In this document: positions 1 through 10,739 of the stretch, piece after piece | Numbering within the stretch: the first letter of the stretch is position 1 | Layout: each line of letters opens with the position of its first letter | DNA from: Kineosporia sp. NBRC 101731 | GTDB taxonomy: Bacteria > Actinomycetota > Actinomycetes > Actinomycetales > Kineosporiaceae | Direction of reading: 5' to 3' | Assembly (NCBI RefSeq): GCF_030269305.1 | Contig: NZ_BSTC01000009.1 | Coordinates: 186,001-250,000 of the forward strand | DNA: 64,000 nt | Notes under the pieces: generated by a model | The model's database searches: none | Told to the model about the DNA's origin: nothing | Seen by the model: the letters and a program-made list of their open reading frames with translations, nothing else | Position numbers and translations under genes: made by a program

Positions 1-1
1 G

Positions 2-940
2 CACGGCATCGGTCTCTACGGCATCTGGCAGTACTACGACCAGACCGGCGAGAGCGCGATGCGCGACATCGTCGATTCCTGGTTCGCCGCCCGGCTGGCC
101 GAGGGCACGGTCAAGAACGTCAACACGATGGCGCCGTTCCTCACCCTCGCCCATCGGTACGAGGAGACCGGCGACCGCACCCTGCTGCCCTGGCTGGAGT
201 CGTGGGCGGAATGGGCGATGCGGGCCATGCCCCGCACCCCGCACGGTGGCATGCAGCACATCACGCTGGCGCAGGAGAACCACCATCAGCTGTGGGACGA
301 CACCCTGATGATGACGGTGCTGCCGCTGACCAAGATCGGGCTGCTGCTCGACCGTCCGGAGTACGTGCAGGAGGCCACGTTCCAGTTCCTCACCCACGTG
401 GCCTACCTGATGGACCGCGAGAGCGGCCTGTGGTTCCACGGGTGGACGTTCGAGGGGCACCACAACTTCGCCAAGGCCCGCTGGGCACGGGGGAACTCGT
501 GGCTGACCATGGTGATTCCCGACTTCCTCGACCTGACCGGCCTGCCGGCCGGCGACCCGGTGCGCCGGTTCCTGGTCGAGGTGCTCGAGGCCCAGGTGGC
601 GACGCTGGCGCGACTGCAGGATCCGTCGGGGCTCTGGCACACCCTGCTCGACGACCCGGATTCCTACCTGGAGGCGTCGGCGACCGCCGGGTTCGCCTAC
701 GGAATCCTCAAGGGCGTGCGGAAGGGCTACCTGCCCGGGACGTACGCGCAGACGGCCGAGAAGGCGGTGCGGGCCGTCATCGGCAACATCTCCACCGACG
801 GTGAGCTGCAACAGGTCTCGTTCGGCACCGGGATGGGTCCGGACCTGGATTTCTACCGGGAGATCCCCCGGACCTCGATGCCGTACGGGCAGGCCATGGC
901 GATTCTCTGCCTGGCCGAGTACCTGCGCACCTACTACTGA
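2..940 (+). CDS. Unsaturated glycuronyl/rhamnogalacturonyl hydrolase, GH88/GH105 family (5' end cut by window)
   Basis: The frame is open from base 2 and ends at the TGA at 938-940; the start codon lies outside the window, so about 312 C-terminal residues are seen. The (alpha/alpha)6-barrel family is recognisable from the aromatic- and His-rich segments HHQLWDDT, WFHGWTF and ARWARGNSW. The ARGNSW motif is typical of YteR/YesR-like enzymes, in which acid residues hydrate the double bond of unsaturated galacturonyl or glucuronyl oligosaccharides and release 4-deoxy-5-keto-uronate. The next genes handle exactly that product (KduI, KduD, KDG kinase, aldolase), which supports a role at the start of pectin or rhamnogalacturonan disaccharide use. 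No signal peptide can be judged because the N-terminus is missing. Assignment between GH88 and GH105 is not settled from the sequence alone. Confidence 0.9.
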   Translation, partial: HGIGLYGIWQYYDQTGESAMRDIVDSWFAARLAEGTVKNVNTMAPFLTLAHRYEETGDRTLLPWLESWAEWAMRAMPRTPHGGMQHITLAQENHHQLWDDTLMMTVLPLTKIGLLLDRPEYVQEATFQFLTHVAYLMDRESGLWFHGWTFEGHHNFAKARWARGNSWLTMVIPDFLDLTGLPAGDPVRRFLVEVLEAQVATLARLQDPSGLWHTLLDDPDSYLEASATAGFAYGILKGVRKGYLPGTYAQTAEKAVRAVIGNISTDGELQQVSFGTGMGPDLDFYREIPRTSMPYGQAMAILCLAEYLRTYY

Positions 941-956
941 TCCGGGCGGGGAGACG

Positions 957-1798
957 ATGAGGCTGATCAGTTTCGAGGCCGACGGCCGGGAACAGCCGGG
1001 TGCGGTGGTGACCGGGCCGGACGGCACGGACCGGGTGGTGGCGCTCGGCGACCTGAGCCTGGCCCAGATCCTCGAGCACGGGCCCCGGATCGCGGCGGCT
1101 GCCGGCAGCGCGGACATCACCGCGCTGCCGACGCTGACGGAGGTGAAGCTGGCCCCACCGGTGCGCCCGGGGAAGATTCTCTGCCTGGGGTACAACTACG
1201 CCGGGCACACCCAGGAACAGGCTCCACCCTTCCCGAACGTGTTCATCAAGACGCCGAACACGATCTGCGGTCCGGGGGACGCGGTGGTCATGCCGCCCTC
1301 CTGCACCGACGTCGATTACGAGGGCGAGATCGCCGTCGTCATCGGCACCCGGGCGAGCCGCGTCCCGCAGGCCGGCGCCATGGCCCACGTCGCCGGGTAC
1401 ACGCTGTTCAACGACGTGTCCGACCGTGGATGGCAGCACCGCACCGACCAGTGGGCGCTGGGCAAGAGCGCCGACGGGTTCGGCCCGCTCGGCCCGTGGA
1501 TCGTCACCACCGACGAGGTGACCGGTCTGGGCGGCCGTACGGTCGAGGTGGAGCGCAACGGCGTCGTGACGGTCAGCGCCAGCACCGACGCGATGGTCTA
1601 CGACGTCGCCTTCCTCGTGCACTACCTGTCCCAGATCATCACCCTCGAGCCCGGGGACATCATCTCGACGGGAACCCCGGGCCGGTTTCCGCAGGCCCAG
1701 GCCGCGCACACCCCGCTCACCCCCGGAGACACCGTGACGATCCGCGTCACCGGTCTCGGCGAGCTCACCACCCCTTTCGTCTCGATGGAGGAAAACCG

Positions 1799-1802
<4 letters not shown>
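957..1802 (+). CDS. Fumarylacetoacetate hydrolase (FAH) family protein
   Basis: 281 residues. The ATG at 957 follows a GGGGAGA ribosome site and lies 16 nt after the GH105 stop; a longer in-frame extension to 801 would overlap that gene and is not protein-like. FAH-fold metal ligands are visible as D120-Y-E122-G-E124 and D153 in FNDVSDR, followed by a GDIISTGTP loop typical of the family. Members split 2-keto or acylpyruvate compounds or hydrolyse 2,4-diketo-3-deoxy acids. Its stop overlaps the kduD start (ATGA), so translation is probably coupled. In this operon it may act on a diketo-deoxy-sugar acid made by the neighbouring dehydrogenase, or on a side product; this is inference. It is too short for mammalian-type FAH and fits the bacterial 280-residue subfamily. 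Confidence 0.88.
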
Positions 1803-2563
<761 letters not shown>

Positions 2564-2592
2564 AAAGCTTTTTCAAGCAAGGAGAAACAACC

Positions 2593-3411
2593 ATGGAACA
2601 GCGATACGCGACCAGTCCCGACCAGCTGCCCTCGTTCGGCACGCAGGAGCTGCGCAGCCGCTTCCTCGTCGAGAAGGTCTTCGTCGAGGGCGAGGTGAAC
2701 GTCGTCTACACGCACCACGACCGCATCGTGCTCGGTGGTGCGGTGCCGGCCGGCCGGCCGCTGCCGTTGCCGTCCTTCGAGGAGCTGCGGGCGGAGTACT
2801 TCCTGCAGAACCGCGAACTCGGCATCGTCAACGTGGGCGGTCCCGGCACGGTCACCGCGGACGGCGAGACCTACACCCTGCCCCAGGGCGCCTGCCTGTA
2901 CCTCGGCAAGGGCACCCGAGAGGTGGTGTTCGACGGGCAGGACGCCCAGTTCTACCTGTTCAGCGCCCCCGCCCACACCACCTACCCGGCACAGCTGGTG
3001 GGCAAGGGCGAGGGCACCGTACGGGAGCTCGGCGACCAGGTCACCAGCAACCGGCGCACCCTGAACCAGTACATCCACGAGAACGGCATCCGCTCCTGCC
3101 AGATCGTCATGGGAGTGACCGAGCTGCACCCCGGCTCGATGTGGAACACCATGCCCGCGCACACCCACGACCGGCGCACCGAGTGCTACCTGTACTTCGA
3201 CCTGCCGCAGGACGCGCGAGTCGTGCACCTGCACGGTGAGCCCACGCAGACCCGGCACCTGGTGGTCGCCGACCGCCAGGCCGTGATCTCACCGTCCTGG
3301 TCGGTGCACTCCGGGGTCGGCACGGCGGCCTACTCGTTCGTGTGGGCGATGGCGGGGGAGAACCAGTCGTTCGACGACATGGACCCCGCCCCGGTGACGG
3401 GACTGCTCTGA
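2593..3411 (+). CDS. kduI: 5-keto-4-deoxyuronate isomerase (5-dehydro-4-deoxy-D-glucuronate isomerase)
   Basis: 272 residues, with AAGGAGA upstream of the ATG. A double-cupin KduI: the metal site H190-T-H192 with E197 (AHTHDRRTE) and H239 (WSVHSG) keeps the spacing known from E. coli KduI. The enzyme interconverts 4-deoxy-5-keto-hexuronate and 2,5-diketo-3-deoxygluconate in the cytoplasm, supplying KduD. It lies 29 nt after kduD and its stop overlaps the aldolase start by one base. Length is close to the usual 278 residues. Confidence 0.95.
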   Translation: MEQRYATSPDQLPSFGTQELRSRFLVEKVFVEGEVNVVYTHHDRIVLGGAVPAGRPLPLPSFEELRAEYFLQNRELGIVNVGGPGTVTADGETYTLPQGACLYLGKGTREVVFDGQDAQFYLFSAPAHTTYPAQLVGKGEGTVRELGDQVTSNRRTLNQYIHENGIRSCQIVMGVTELHPGSMWNTMPAHTHDRRTECYLYFDLPQDARVVHLHGEPTQTRHLVVADRQAVISPSWSVHSGVGTAAYSFVWAMAGENQSFDDMDPAPVTGLL

Positions 3412-4043
3412 TGACCGTCCTGGACCAGCTGGCGGCGCATCGGCTGGTACCCGTCGTGGTGATCGACGATGCCGACCGGGCCGGAGTGCTCGCACAGGCC
3501 CTCGTCGACGGCGGTCTGCCGGTCGCGGAGGTGACCTTTCGCACCGCCGCGGCCGCCGACGCGATTCGGGTGATGGCCGATCGGGGAGACGTCCTGGTCG
3601 GCGCCGGCACGGTGCTGACTCCCGCGCAGGTGGACCAGGCCGTCGCGGCCGGTGCCGCCTACCTGGTCTCACCCGGCACCAACCGCGCGGTCGTCGAACG
3701 GGCCCGGGAACACGGTGTCCCGACCCTGCCCGGCGCGGTCACGGCCACCGAGGTGCAGGCCGCCCTGGAACTCGGGATCGAGACGGTGAAGTTCTTCCCG
3801 GCGGCCACGTCCGGCGGGGCCCGGGCCATCTCGGCGCTCGCCGCGCCCTTCTCGGGGGTGCGGTTCGTGCCGACCGGTGGCATCGGCGCGGGCAACCTGG
3901 CGGACTATCTGGCGCTGCCGTGTGTCGCGGCAGTGGGCGGCTCCTGGATGGTGCCCCGCGAGCTCGTGAGACACGGCGACGCCGCCGGGATCCGCGACCT
4001 CGTCGCCGAAGCCGTCCGGCTCGCCCGGGCCCTTCGTCCGTAG
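3411..4043 (+). CDS. eda: 2-dehydro-3-deoxy-phosphogluconate aldolase (KDPG/KHG aldolase)
   Basis: 210 residues, starting at the ATG that shares the last base of the kduI stop; a longer in-frame start at 3342 would lie inside kduI. It is a class I aldolase of the KDPG/KHG family: Glu40 in EVTFRT, Schiff-base Lys127 in TVKFFPA, GAGTVL and PTGGI phosphate-binding loops. It splits 2-keto-3-deoxy-6-phosphogluconate into pyruvate and glyceraldehyde-3-phosphate, the last step of this pathway. The kinase that makes its substrate is the next gene. Confidence 0.93.
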   Translation: MTVLDQLAAHRLVPVVVIDDADRAGVLAQALVDGGLPVAEVTFRTAAAADAIRVMADRGDVLVGAGTVLTPAQVDQAVAAGAAYLVSPGTNRAVVERAREHGVPTLPGAVTATEVQAALELGIETVKFFPAATSGGARAISALAAPFSGVRFVPTGGIGAGNLADYLALPCVAAVGGSWMVPRELVRHGDAAGIRDLVAEAVRLARALRP

Positions 4044-5072
4044 TTCCCGACCGCATCCGAGAGGACTTCCGATGCCCACCCTGACCATCCGACCGGCCTC
4101 CGAGACCCGTTACGATGCAGTATCTCTCGGTGAGATCATGCTGCGCCTCGACCCGGGGGAGGGGCGGATCCGCACCAGCCGCACCTTCTGTGCCCGGGAG
4201 GGCGGCGGTGAGTACAACGTCGCGCGAGGGCTGCGCCGGGCGTTCGGTCTGCGCACCGCCGTGGTCACCGCCCTGGCGGACAACGAGATCGGGCGCCTGG
4301 TCGAGGATCTGGTGCTGCAGGGCGGGGTGGACACCAGCCTGATCACCTGGGTGCCCTACGACGGCATCGGCCGGGAGGTCCGCAACGGCCTGAACTTCAC
4401 CGAGCGTGGCTTCGGGGTTCGCGGTGCCGTCGGCGTCTCCGACCGGGGGCTGAGCGCGGCGAGCCAGTTACGGCCCGGCGACGTGGACTGGGACCATCTC
4501 TTCGGCGAGCTGGGCGTGCGCTGGTTCCACACCGGCGGGATCTACGCGGCGCTGTCCGACAATGCGGCGCAGACCGTGCTGACAGCCGTCCGGGCGGCCC
4601 GCCGGCACGGCACGGTGGTCTCCTACGACCTCAACTACCGCCCCAGCCTGTGGCGGGCCATCGGGGGTCAGGAACGGGCCCGTGAGGTCAACCGGGAGAT
4701 CGCGCCGTACGTCGACGTCATGATCGGTAACGAGGAGGACTTCACCGCCTCCCTGGGCTTCCAGGTCGAGGGGGTGGACGAGGACCTCTCCGCCCTCGAG
4801 GTCGGGGCCTTCGCCGCGATGATCGATCAGGTGGCCGTCGCCTATCCGAACTTCCGGGTGATCGCGACCACTCTGCGCACGGTGCGCTCGGCCACCGTCA
4901 ACGACTGGGGCGCCATCGCCTGGTCGCGCAAGGAGGGACTGGTCCAGGCCACCCACCGCCCGGGCCTGGAGATCCTCGACCGGGTCGGGGGCGGCGACTC
5001 CTTCGCCTCGGGCCTGGCCTTCGGCCTGCTCGAAGGGCAGCCGCTGAGCACGGCCGTCGAGTACGGGGCCGC

Positions 5073-7160
<2,088 letters not shown>

Positions 7161-7282
7161 TCGATACCCCCTATAGGAAAACGGGTTTCAGAAATATTCT
7201 ACCGGATATGGGCCACGGGCGGTCCGTGGTCATAGGACGGTGGTCCTGCCGGTTAGCGCCTGAATGGCCACTGATTGAAAGG

Positions 7283-7483
7283 CTAATTGGCATTCGCTGC
7301 ATCTGGTTTCGGTGGCTTCGATCCCTGGTGCTGTGCTTCTTCGGACTCCTCGTGAGAGTGTTCTCGGCTGAATGGCTTTGTGTGGTCGGGGTTCTGTTCT
7401 GCCACTTCTCGGAGCGCCAGGATGACGCGGCGGGCATCGAGTTTTCTTCTGTAGATGGCTTCGATCCGAACTCTTTTCGCCAT
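7283..7483 (-). CDS. Small basic protein upstream of the serine recombinase
   Basis: 66 residues (MAKRVRIEAIYRRKLDARRV...). Start supported by GGGAGGT 5 nt before the ATG at 7483. The N-terminal half is a basic helix-forming segment, the C-terminal half is polar and low complexity. It lies 122 bp before the recombinase start on the same strand, where integrase partner or directionality proteins often sit. No family is recognised with certainty; a role with the recombinase is inferred only from position and charge. Confidence 0.6.
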   Translation of the reverse strand: MAKRVRIEAIYRRKLDARRVILALREVAEQNPDHTKPFSREHSHEESEEAQHQGSKPPKPDAANAN

Positions 7484-7662
7484 GAGACCTCCCGAGGGAG
7501 CTTCGGCGACGCCGGGATAGCGCCCGGGCAGGGCGTAGAGAGCTCAAGGAGAACTCTTCGTGGTTCAAAGTCCTGCGGGCAAGGGCATCGCGGTCTAGGA
7601 ATATGAACACCTTGGACTCCTTGTTCTGTGTGGGGGATTCGTTCGATGGCAAAATGGAACGA

Positions 7663-7696
7663 GTCAGTGCTGGCCGCTTCAGCGGCCAGCACTGAC
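7663..7696. terminator. Perfect 16-bp inverted repeat
   Basis: Left arm 7663-7678 and right arm 7681-7696 are exact reverse complements separated by only TC. There is no T-run on either side. It could be a bidirectional terminator or a protein-binding palindrome between the recombinase unit and the IS remnant. The rest of 7484-7815 holds no convincing complete gene. Confidence 0.55.
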
Positions 7697-7741
7697 GAAA
7701 ACCTTTCTTCTAGAGGTGGCGTGGGTCATCCCAGCATTGGG

Positions 7742-7815
7742 TCAGTAATCGTCCTCGTCCCAGTACTCGCCGGCGTCGTAGTGGGACCAGTCAGCAGGTG
7801 GGATAGGTGGGTAAC
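7742..7815 (-). pseudogene. C-terminal remnant of an acidic protein, cut by the IS element
   Basis: On the minus strand the sequence between the IS edge and the TGA at 7744-7742 reads PPIPPADWSHYDAGEYWDED followed by DY and stop. This looks like a genuine acidic, aromatic C-terminus. The frame runs directly into the IS end, so the element seems to have interrupted a gene whose N-terminal part I cannot identify on the other side (beyond 9152). Confidence 0.4.
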
Positions 7816-9152
7816 TAGGGCCCCGTCAAAGTCCCTTTTCGCTGGTCAGGAGCATGATGGTCTTGCCTGGATGACGGGCGTGGTGTCGTAGGGCTGCGGC
7901 GATGTTGATGGTGGGGTCATGCAGTCGGTGCAGGCTAATGGCGGTTGAGCGCAGGGTGGCCATGACGCGGGTCGCTGATCCGGTGCGGATCTGGCTGCGG
8001 TCCTCCTCGAACGTCACGTCCCTCACCCAGTGAAGACGGTTCTCGATGCACCAATAATGCTGAACCCAGCCGGCCAGAACATCAGCGGGTGCTTCACGGT
8101 GACCGGCAGAGGTGATCACGTAGACGATCTCCACGGTCTTCTTCATCCGGCCAGGCATTTTCGGGTTCAGTCGGGTGGTCGTGCGACGGATCTTGGCGAT
8201 CTGGGTCGCGCCGGAGAACTCGATCCAGGCCGGGACGGTCGTGACCTTGATGGCCCGGTGAGCGCGCCAGCCGTGATCGGCCTGAACTTGTTCCTGGGTG
8301 GGAATGTGTTTCCAGGGCAGCTGTTTGCAGGCCTGGAAAAGGTTCTTCTGGTTTGCTTTCATGGTCAGGACGTAGTCGGCGCCTGCAGCGACGATCTGGG
8401 CGGCGGTCTCGGTCTGGGTGTGCATCGAGAGTGACGACTGCTCCGGTCGGCATCCCGGCGTTCTCGAGTGTGTTCAGGAGTGTTCGGGCCGCGGGGATTT
8501 CGTTGCTGCGTGCCTCGACGCTGACCTACCCCAGCATCGCCCCGGCCTGGTGATCGAGCGCAGCGACCAGATGCGGGGCCGTGGCGCCGGTGCCGGTGTG
8601 GGTTCGAGCGCCACGGACGGTCTTGCCGTCGATCGCGATCACCCGGCGTCTGCCCGAGTTCGCGATCCGCGTGTGAAAATACGCACCCAGTAACGCATCC
8701 AGATCATCGGCGTCAGCGGCGGTGATGATGCGCCGGAACGTGGCCTCCGACGGCGACCGGGTCAGGCCCAGTTGCCCGAGCAGATCGGGATCAATCTCGG
8801 CCGACCACTGCGCGATCGCTGCGAACGAACGGGCCCCGGTCAACGTCGCCGACAGCCCGGCGGCCAGGACCCCGGCCACTCGATGCCGAACTCCACGACA
8901 CGCTCTGGGGTCGCTGACCTGCGCGAACACCTCCATCAGAGTCTGAGGGGCAGGAATCGCAACGGTCATGGCAGCAGCAACAGCGGCAGTACGAGAGGAT
9001 GACATCGACGGGCCAGGCCTTGGCTTGGACGGATCAAGATGTAGGAACCTCCATCAAAGCCACCCAGGCCTCATCCGTCACCTATCGGACAGCCCGAGTC
9101 GCCGTCCAAAACCCCAGCTCAAGCCCGCATCAGTCGACTTGATGGCACCCTG
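7816..9152 (-). mobile_element. ISAs1-family insertion sequence, degenerate
   Basis: About 1.34 kb holding one transposase pseudogene. Imperfect terminal inverted repeats can be aligned: TAGGGCCCCGTCAA at 7816 and, reverse-complemented from 9152, CAGGGTGCCATCAA (10 of 14 match). The size and the position of the transposase stop inside the terminal repeat are usual for ISAs1 elements. No clear target duplication is seen, and the exact ends are therefore approximate. Confidence 0.65.
7826..9005 (-). pseudogene. ISAs1-family transposase, broken by a stop and a frameshift
   Basis: The N-terminal part (9005 down to 8526; MEVFAQVSDPRACRGVRH..., AIDGKTVRGA) ends at a TAG at 8528-8526, at a place where family members carry Gln. 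One C-to-T change (CAG to TAG) explains it. The same frame then continues (VEARSNEIPAARTLL) until about 8425-8440, where a small deletion shifts into the frame HTQTETAAQIVAAGADYVLT through the C-terminus (GHREAPADVLAGWVQHYWCIENRLHWVRDV). DDE-type catalytic residues include the Asp of AIDGK and the Glu of the IENRLHWVRD segment. With two lesions the protein cannot be made intact, so the element is probably immobile by itself. Confidence 0.85.
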
Positions 9153-9663
9153 GGTTGATGCCCAGTCAGAAATGTCGATCGATCCTATTAACTCTGCTCT
9201 GAAACCTTCAATATGGCTGCTTCAGGAAATCGCTGACGGGCGTCGTTGTTTCATGCCCAGAGAGACGTCGACGAAGTCAAACTTCATAAGGGTATGGCGC
9301 CCGGAGATTACACGAGAACTATACCCTTATGCGGTGGTCAGGGCTTACCTGGAAACGTTTATTTGATCGCTACGAATCAATCGAGCGAATCCCGTCAGCT
9401 GTTTCTCTTGGACCGACGTTTGAGGAAGACCGTGACCAGCAAGTAGACAGCAAAGACAACGCACCCCCCCCGGAACTGCAGCAAGTGGCACCAGTAATCG
9501 CTCGCGGATACGGGCGCCCCCACCTCCGTATCTGAAGCGGAGACGGGGGCGCTGTTCACGGTGCCGTCCTTGACTATTTCTTCAACGCCTCACTGTTCCG
9601 GTGGGTCCGCTGAAGCATGGGTGGCCAAGAAAAACTAAACGGTTGCGGCAATCTTGAGCAGTG
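9153..9663. other. Intergenic stretch without a convincing gene
   Basis: About 510 bp, less GC-rich than its surroundings. Open frames exist on the plus strand (for example to 9366) but lack ribosome sites and family features. A hairpin at its end is listed separately. Confidence 0.5.
9512..9554. terminator. GC-rich imperfect hairpin
   Basis: GCGCCCCC-ACCTCCG and CGGAGAC-GGGGGCGC pair with two mismatches around a short loop. It lies about 110 bp beyond the end of the orphan RHS unit on the minus strand and may end its transcript. Confidence 0.4.
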
Positions 9664-9894
9664 TTATCTGCTGCTCTTCGTCTTACCTCTACCGTAGGCT
9701 ACTCGGTAGATGATCAGACCGACGAAAATCGCGAAGATGATGAGACTCAGTGATTTGAACGACACTAAACTTTGGTCGTCCATGAGCAGTAACACCACGC
9801 CAATGACGGCTCCGAGGAAGCCGTAGCTCAGCCAGCCGAACCATCTGAAACGGACAAATGGCGAGGATGATTGGTCCATACCCGATCGTACCAT
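9664..9894 (-). CDS. Small two-helix membrane protein, candidate immunity protein for the orphan RHS tip
   Basis: 76 residues if translated from the ATG at 9894, which overlaps the stop of the orphan RHS tip (ATGA); a second ATG at 9879 is possible. Two hydrophobic segments (WLSYGFLGAVIGVVLLLM and SLSLIIFAIFVGLIIYRVA) are followed by a basic tail. No family is recognised. The direct coupling to an RHS C-terminal tip, and the parallel arrangement at 10539-10739 behind the main RHS gene, suggest a cognate membrane immunity or partner protein. This is inference from position and topology. Confidence 0.55.
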   Translation of the reverse strand: MVRSGMDQSSSPFVRFRWFGWLSYGFLGAVIGVVLLLMDDQSLVSFKSLSLIIFAIFVGLIIYRVAYGRGKTKSSR

Positions 9895-10373
9895 CAGGAA
9901 AAGAGACCCTTCGCTCCGCCGATGATTACGCCCGCGATTGCAAAGTGGGTGCCGACAGTTCCCCCGACTGAGAGGCAGCCGGGAATGGCACCCGCTCCAA
10001 CGCCTAAGATGCCTCCTCCGATTGCACCGGTGGTGCACCCTAGTGCTGCCCCGGCAGCGAACCCGTCGTCGGGGTCGCGGACGGTCCAGGTCGTGGTGTC
10101 ACCGGTCTTGGACCATGCGGGTGCAGGTGAGAACGGTGAGGCCATGAAGCTGGTGGTGCCGGAGGTTAGGCGGTTTCCGTTGCCGGTGGCGGCGTAGGTC
10201 TGGTCGACCTTCGGAGCGCCGGTGGGGGTGAAGCTGGTGGCCTGGTCGCGGTCACCGTAGGTGGTGGTGCGCCCGGTCGCGGACTTGGCAGTGGTCTCGT
10301 TGCCGTTGGCGTCGTAGGCGAAACCGGTCCCGGCCAGGAGAGCATCGTCGCAGTTCAGGCGGGACACTCGCAC
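9894..10373 (-). pseudogene. Orphan RHS C-terminal cassette (displaced tip)
   Basis: The segment from about 10335 to 10073 repeats, with roughly 90% identity, the part of the main RHS gene at 11543-11280 (GNETTAKSATGRTTTYGDRD...SPAPAWSKTG). It then jumps from the TVRDP motif straight to a different glycine-rich tail of about 50 residues (ALGCTTGAIGGGILGVGAGA...), without the RHS-associated core motif YDPVHGRF seen in the main gene. The first residues before the repeat have no RHS counterpart and no clear ribosome site. This is the usual look of an orphan tip kept behind an RHS gene for recombination into it. Confidence 0.75.
10073..10335. repeat. RHS core duplication, copy 1 (in the orphan cassette)
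   Basis: About 263 bp in direct orientation with 11280-11543. Most differences are single substitutions. It could serve as the homology arm for tip exchange. Confidence 0.85.
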
Positions 10374-10479
10374 CTATTTCAGGCGTTAATCACGCACCCG
10401 ATCGGTGGATCAGGGCTGAATAAGCCTCACGATGGGCAACGATTAGTTCAGGGTGGTGACGGTGGTAATAACTGGCCCG

Positions 10480-10510
10480 CGAAGCGCCGCCCCGGTGGGG
10501 CGGCGCTTCG
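10480..10510. terminator. Strong hairpin behind the RHS unit
   Basis: 14-bp GC-rich stem (CGAAGCGCCGCCCC with its complement) and a GGT loop, 28 bp beyond the end of the small membrane-protein gene on the minus strand. It probably ends the RHS transcript and separates it from the orphan cassette. No T-run is present. Confidence 0.65.
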
Positions 10511-10538
10511 TCCCAGGCGTAACATCCTGGGCATTCAG

Positions 10539-10739
10539 CTAGAGGCGGTTTCTATACGCCGCCTCTCTCGCCTGGTAGAGAAAACCCAGCGCCAAGAGCA
10601 GCATCATTCCCCCGAAGATCCACTTAGCCGGCCCGCTATCCAATGTTAAAGCGAACAGGAACCCGGAGAAAGTAATGATCGTCGCCAACGACAGGACGAT
10701 GGTTTTTTTGTCATTGTACCCTCTCGATGGATTTAGCAC
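10539..10739 (-). CDS. Small two-helix membrane protein behind the main RHS gene, candidate immunity protein
   Basis: 66 residues from a GTG at 10739 that overlaps the RHS stop codon; GAGGA lies immediately upstream, closer than ideal. Two hydrophobic segments (IVLSLATIITFSGFLFAL and WIFGGMMLLLALGFLY) end in a basic tail (REAAYRNRL). No sequence similarity to the 9664-9894 protein is obvious, but size, topology and placement match. A cognate immunity role for the RHS tip is inferred. Confidence 0.55.
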   Translation of the reverse strand: MLNPSRGYNDKKTIVLSLATIITFSGFLFALTLDSGPAKWIFGGMMLLLALGFLYQAREAAYRNRL

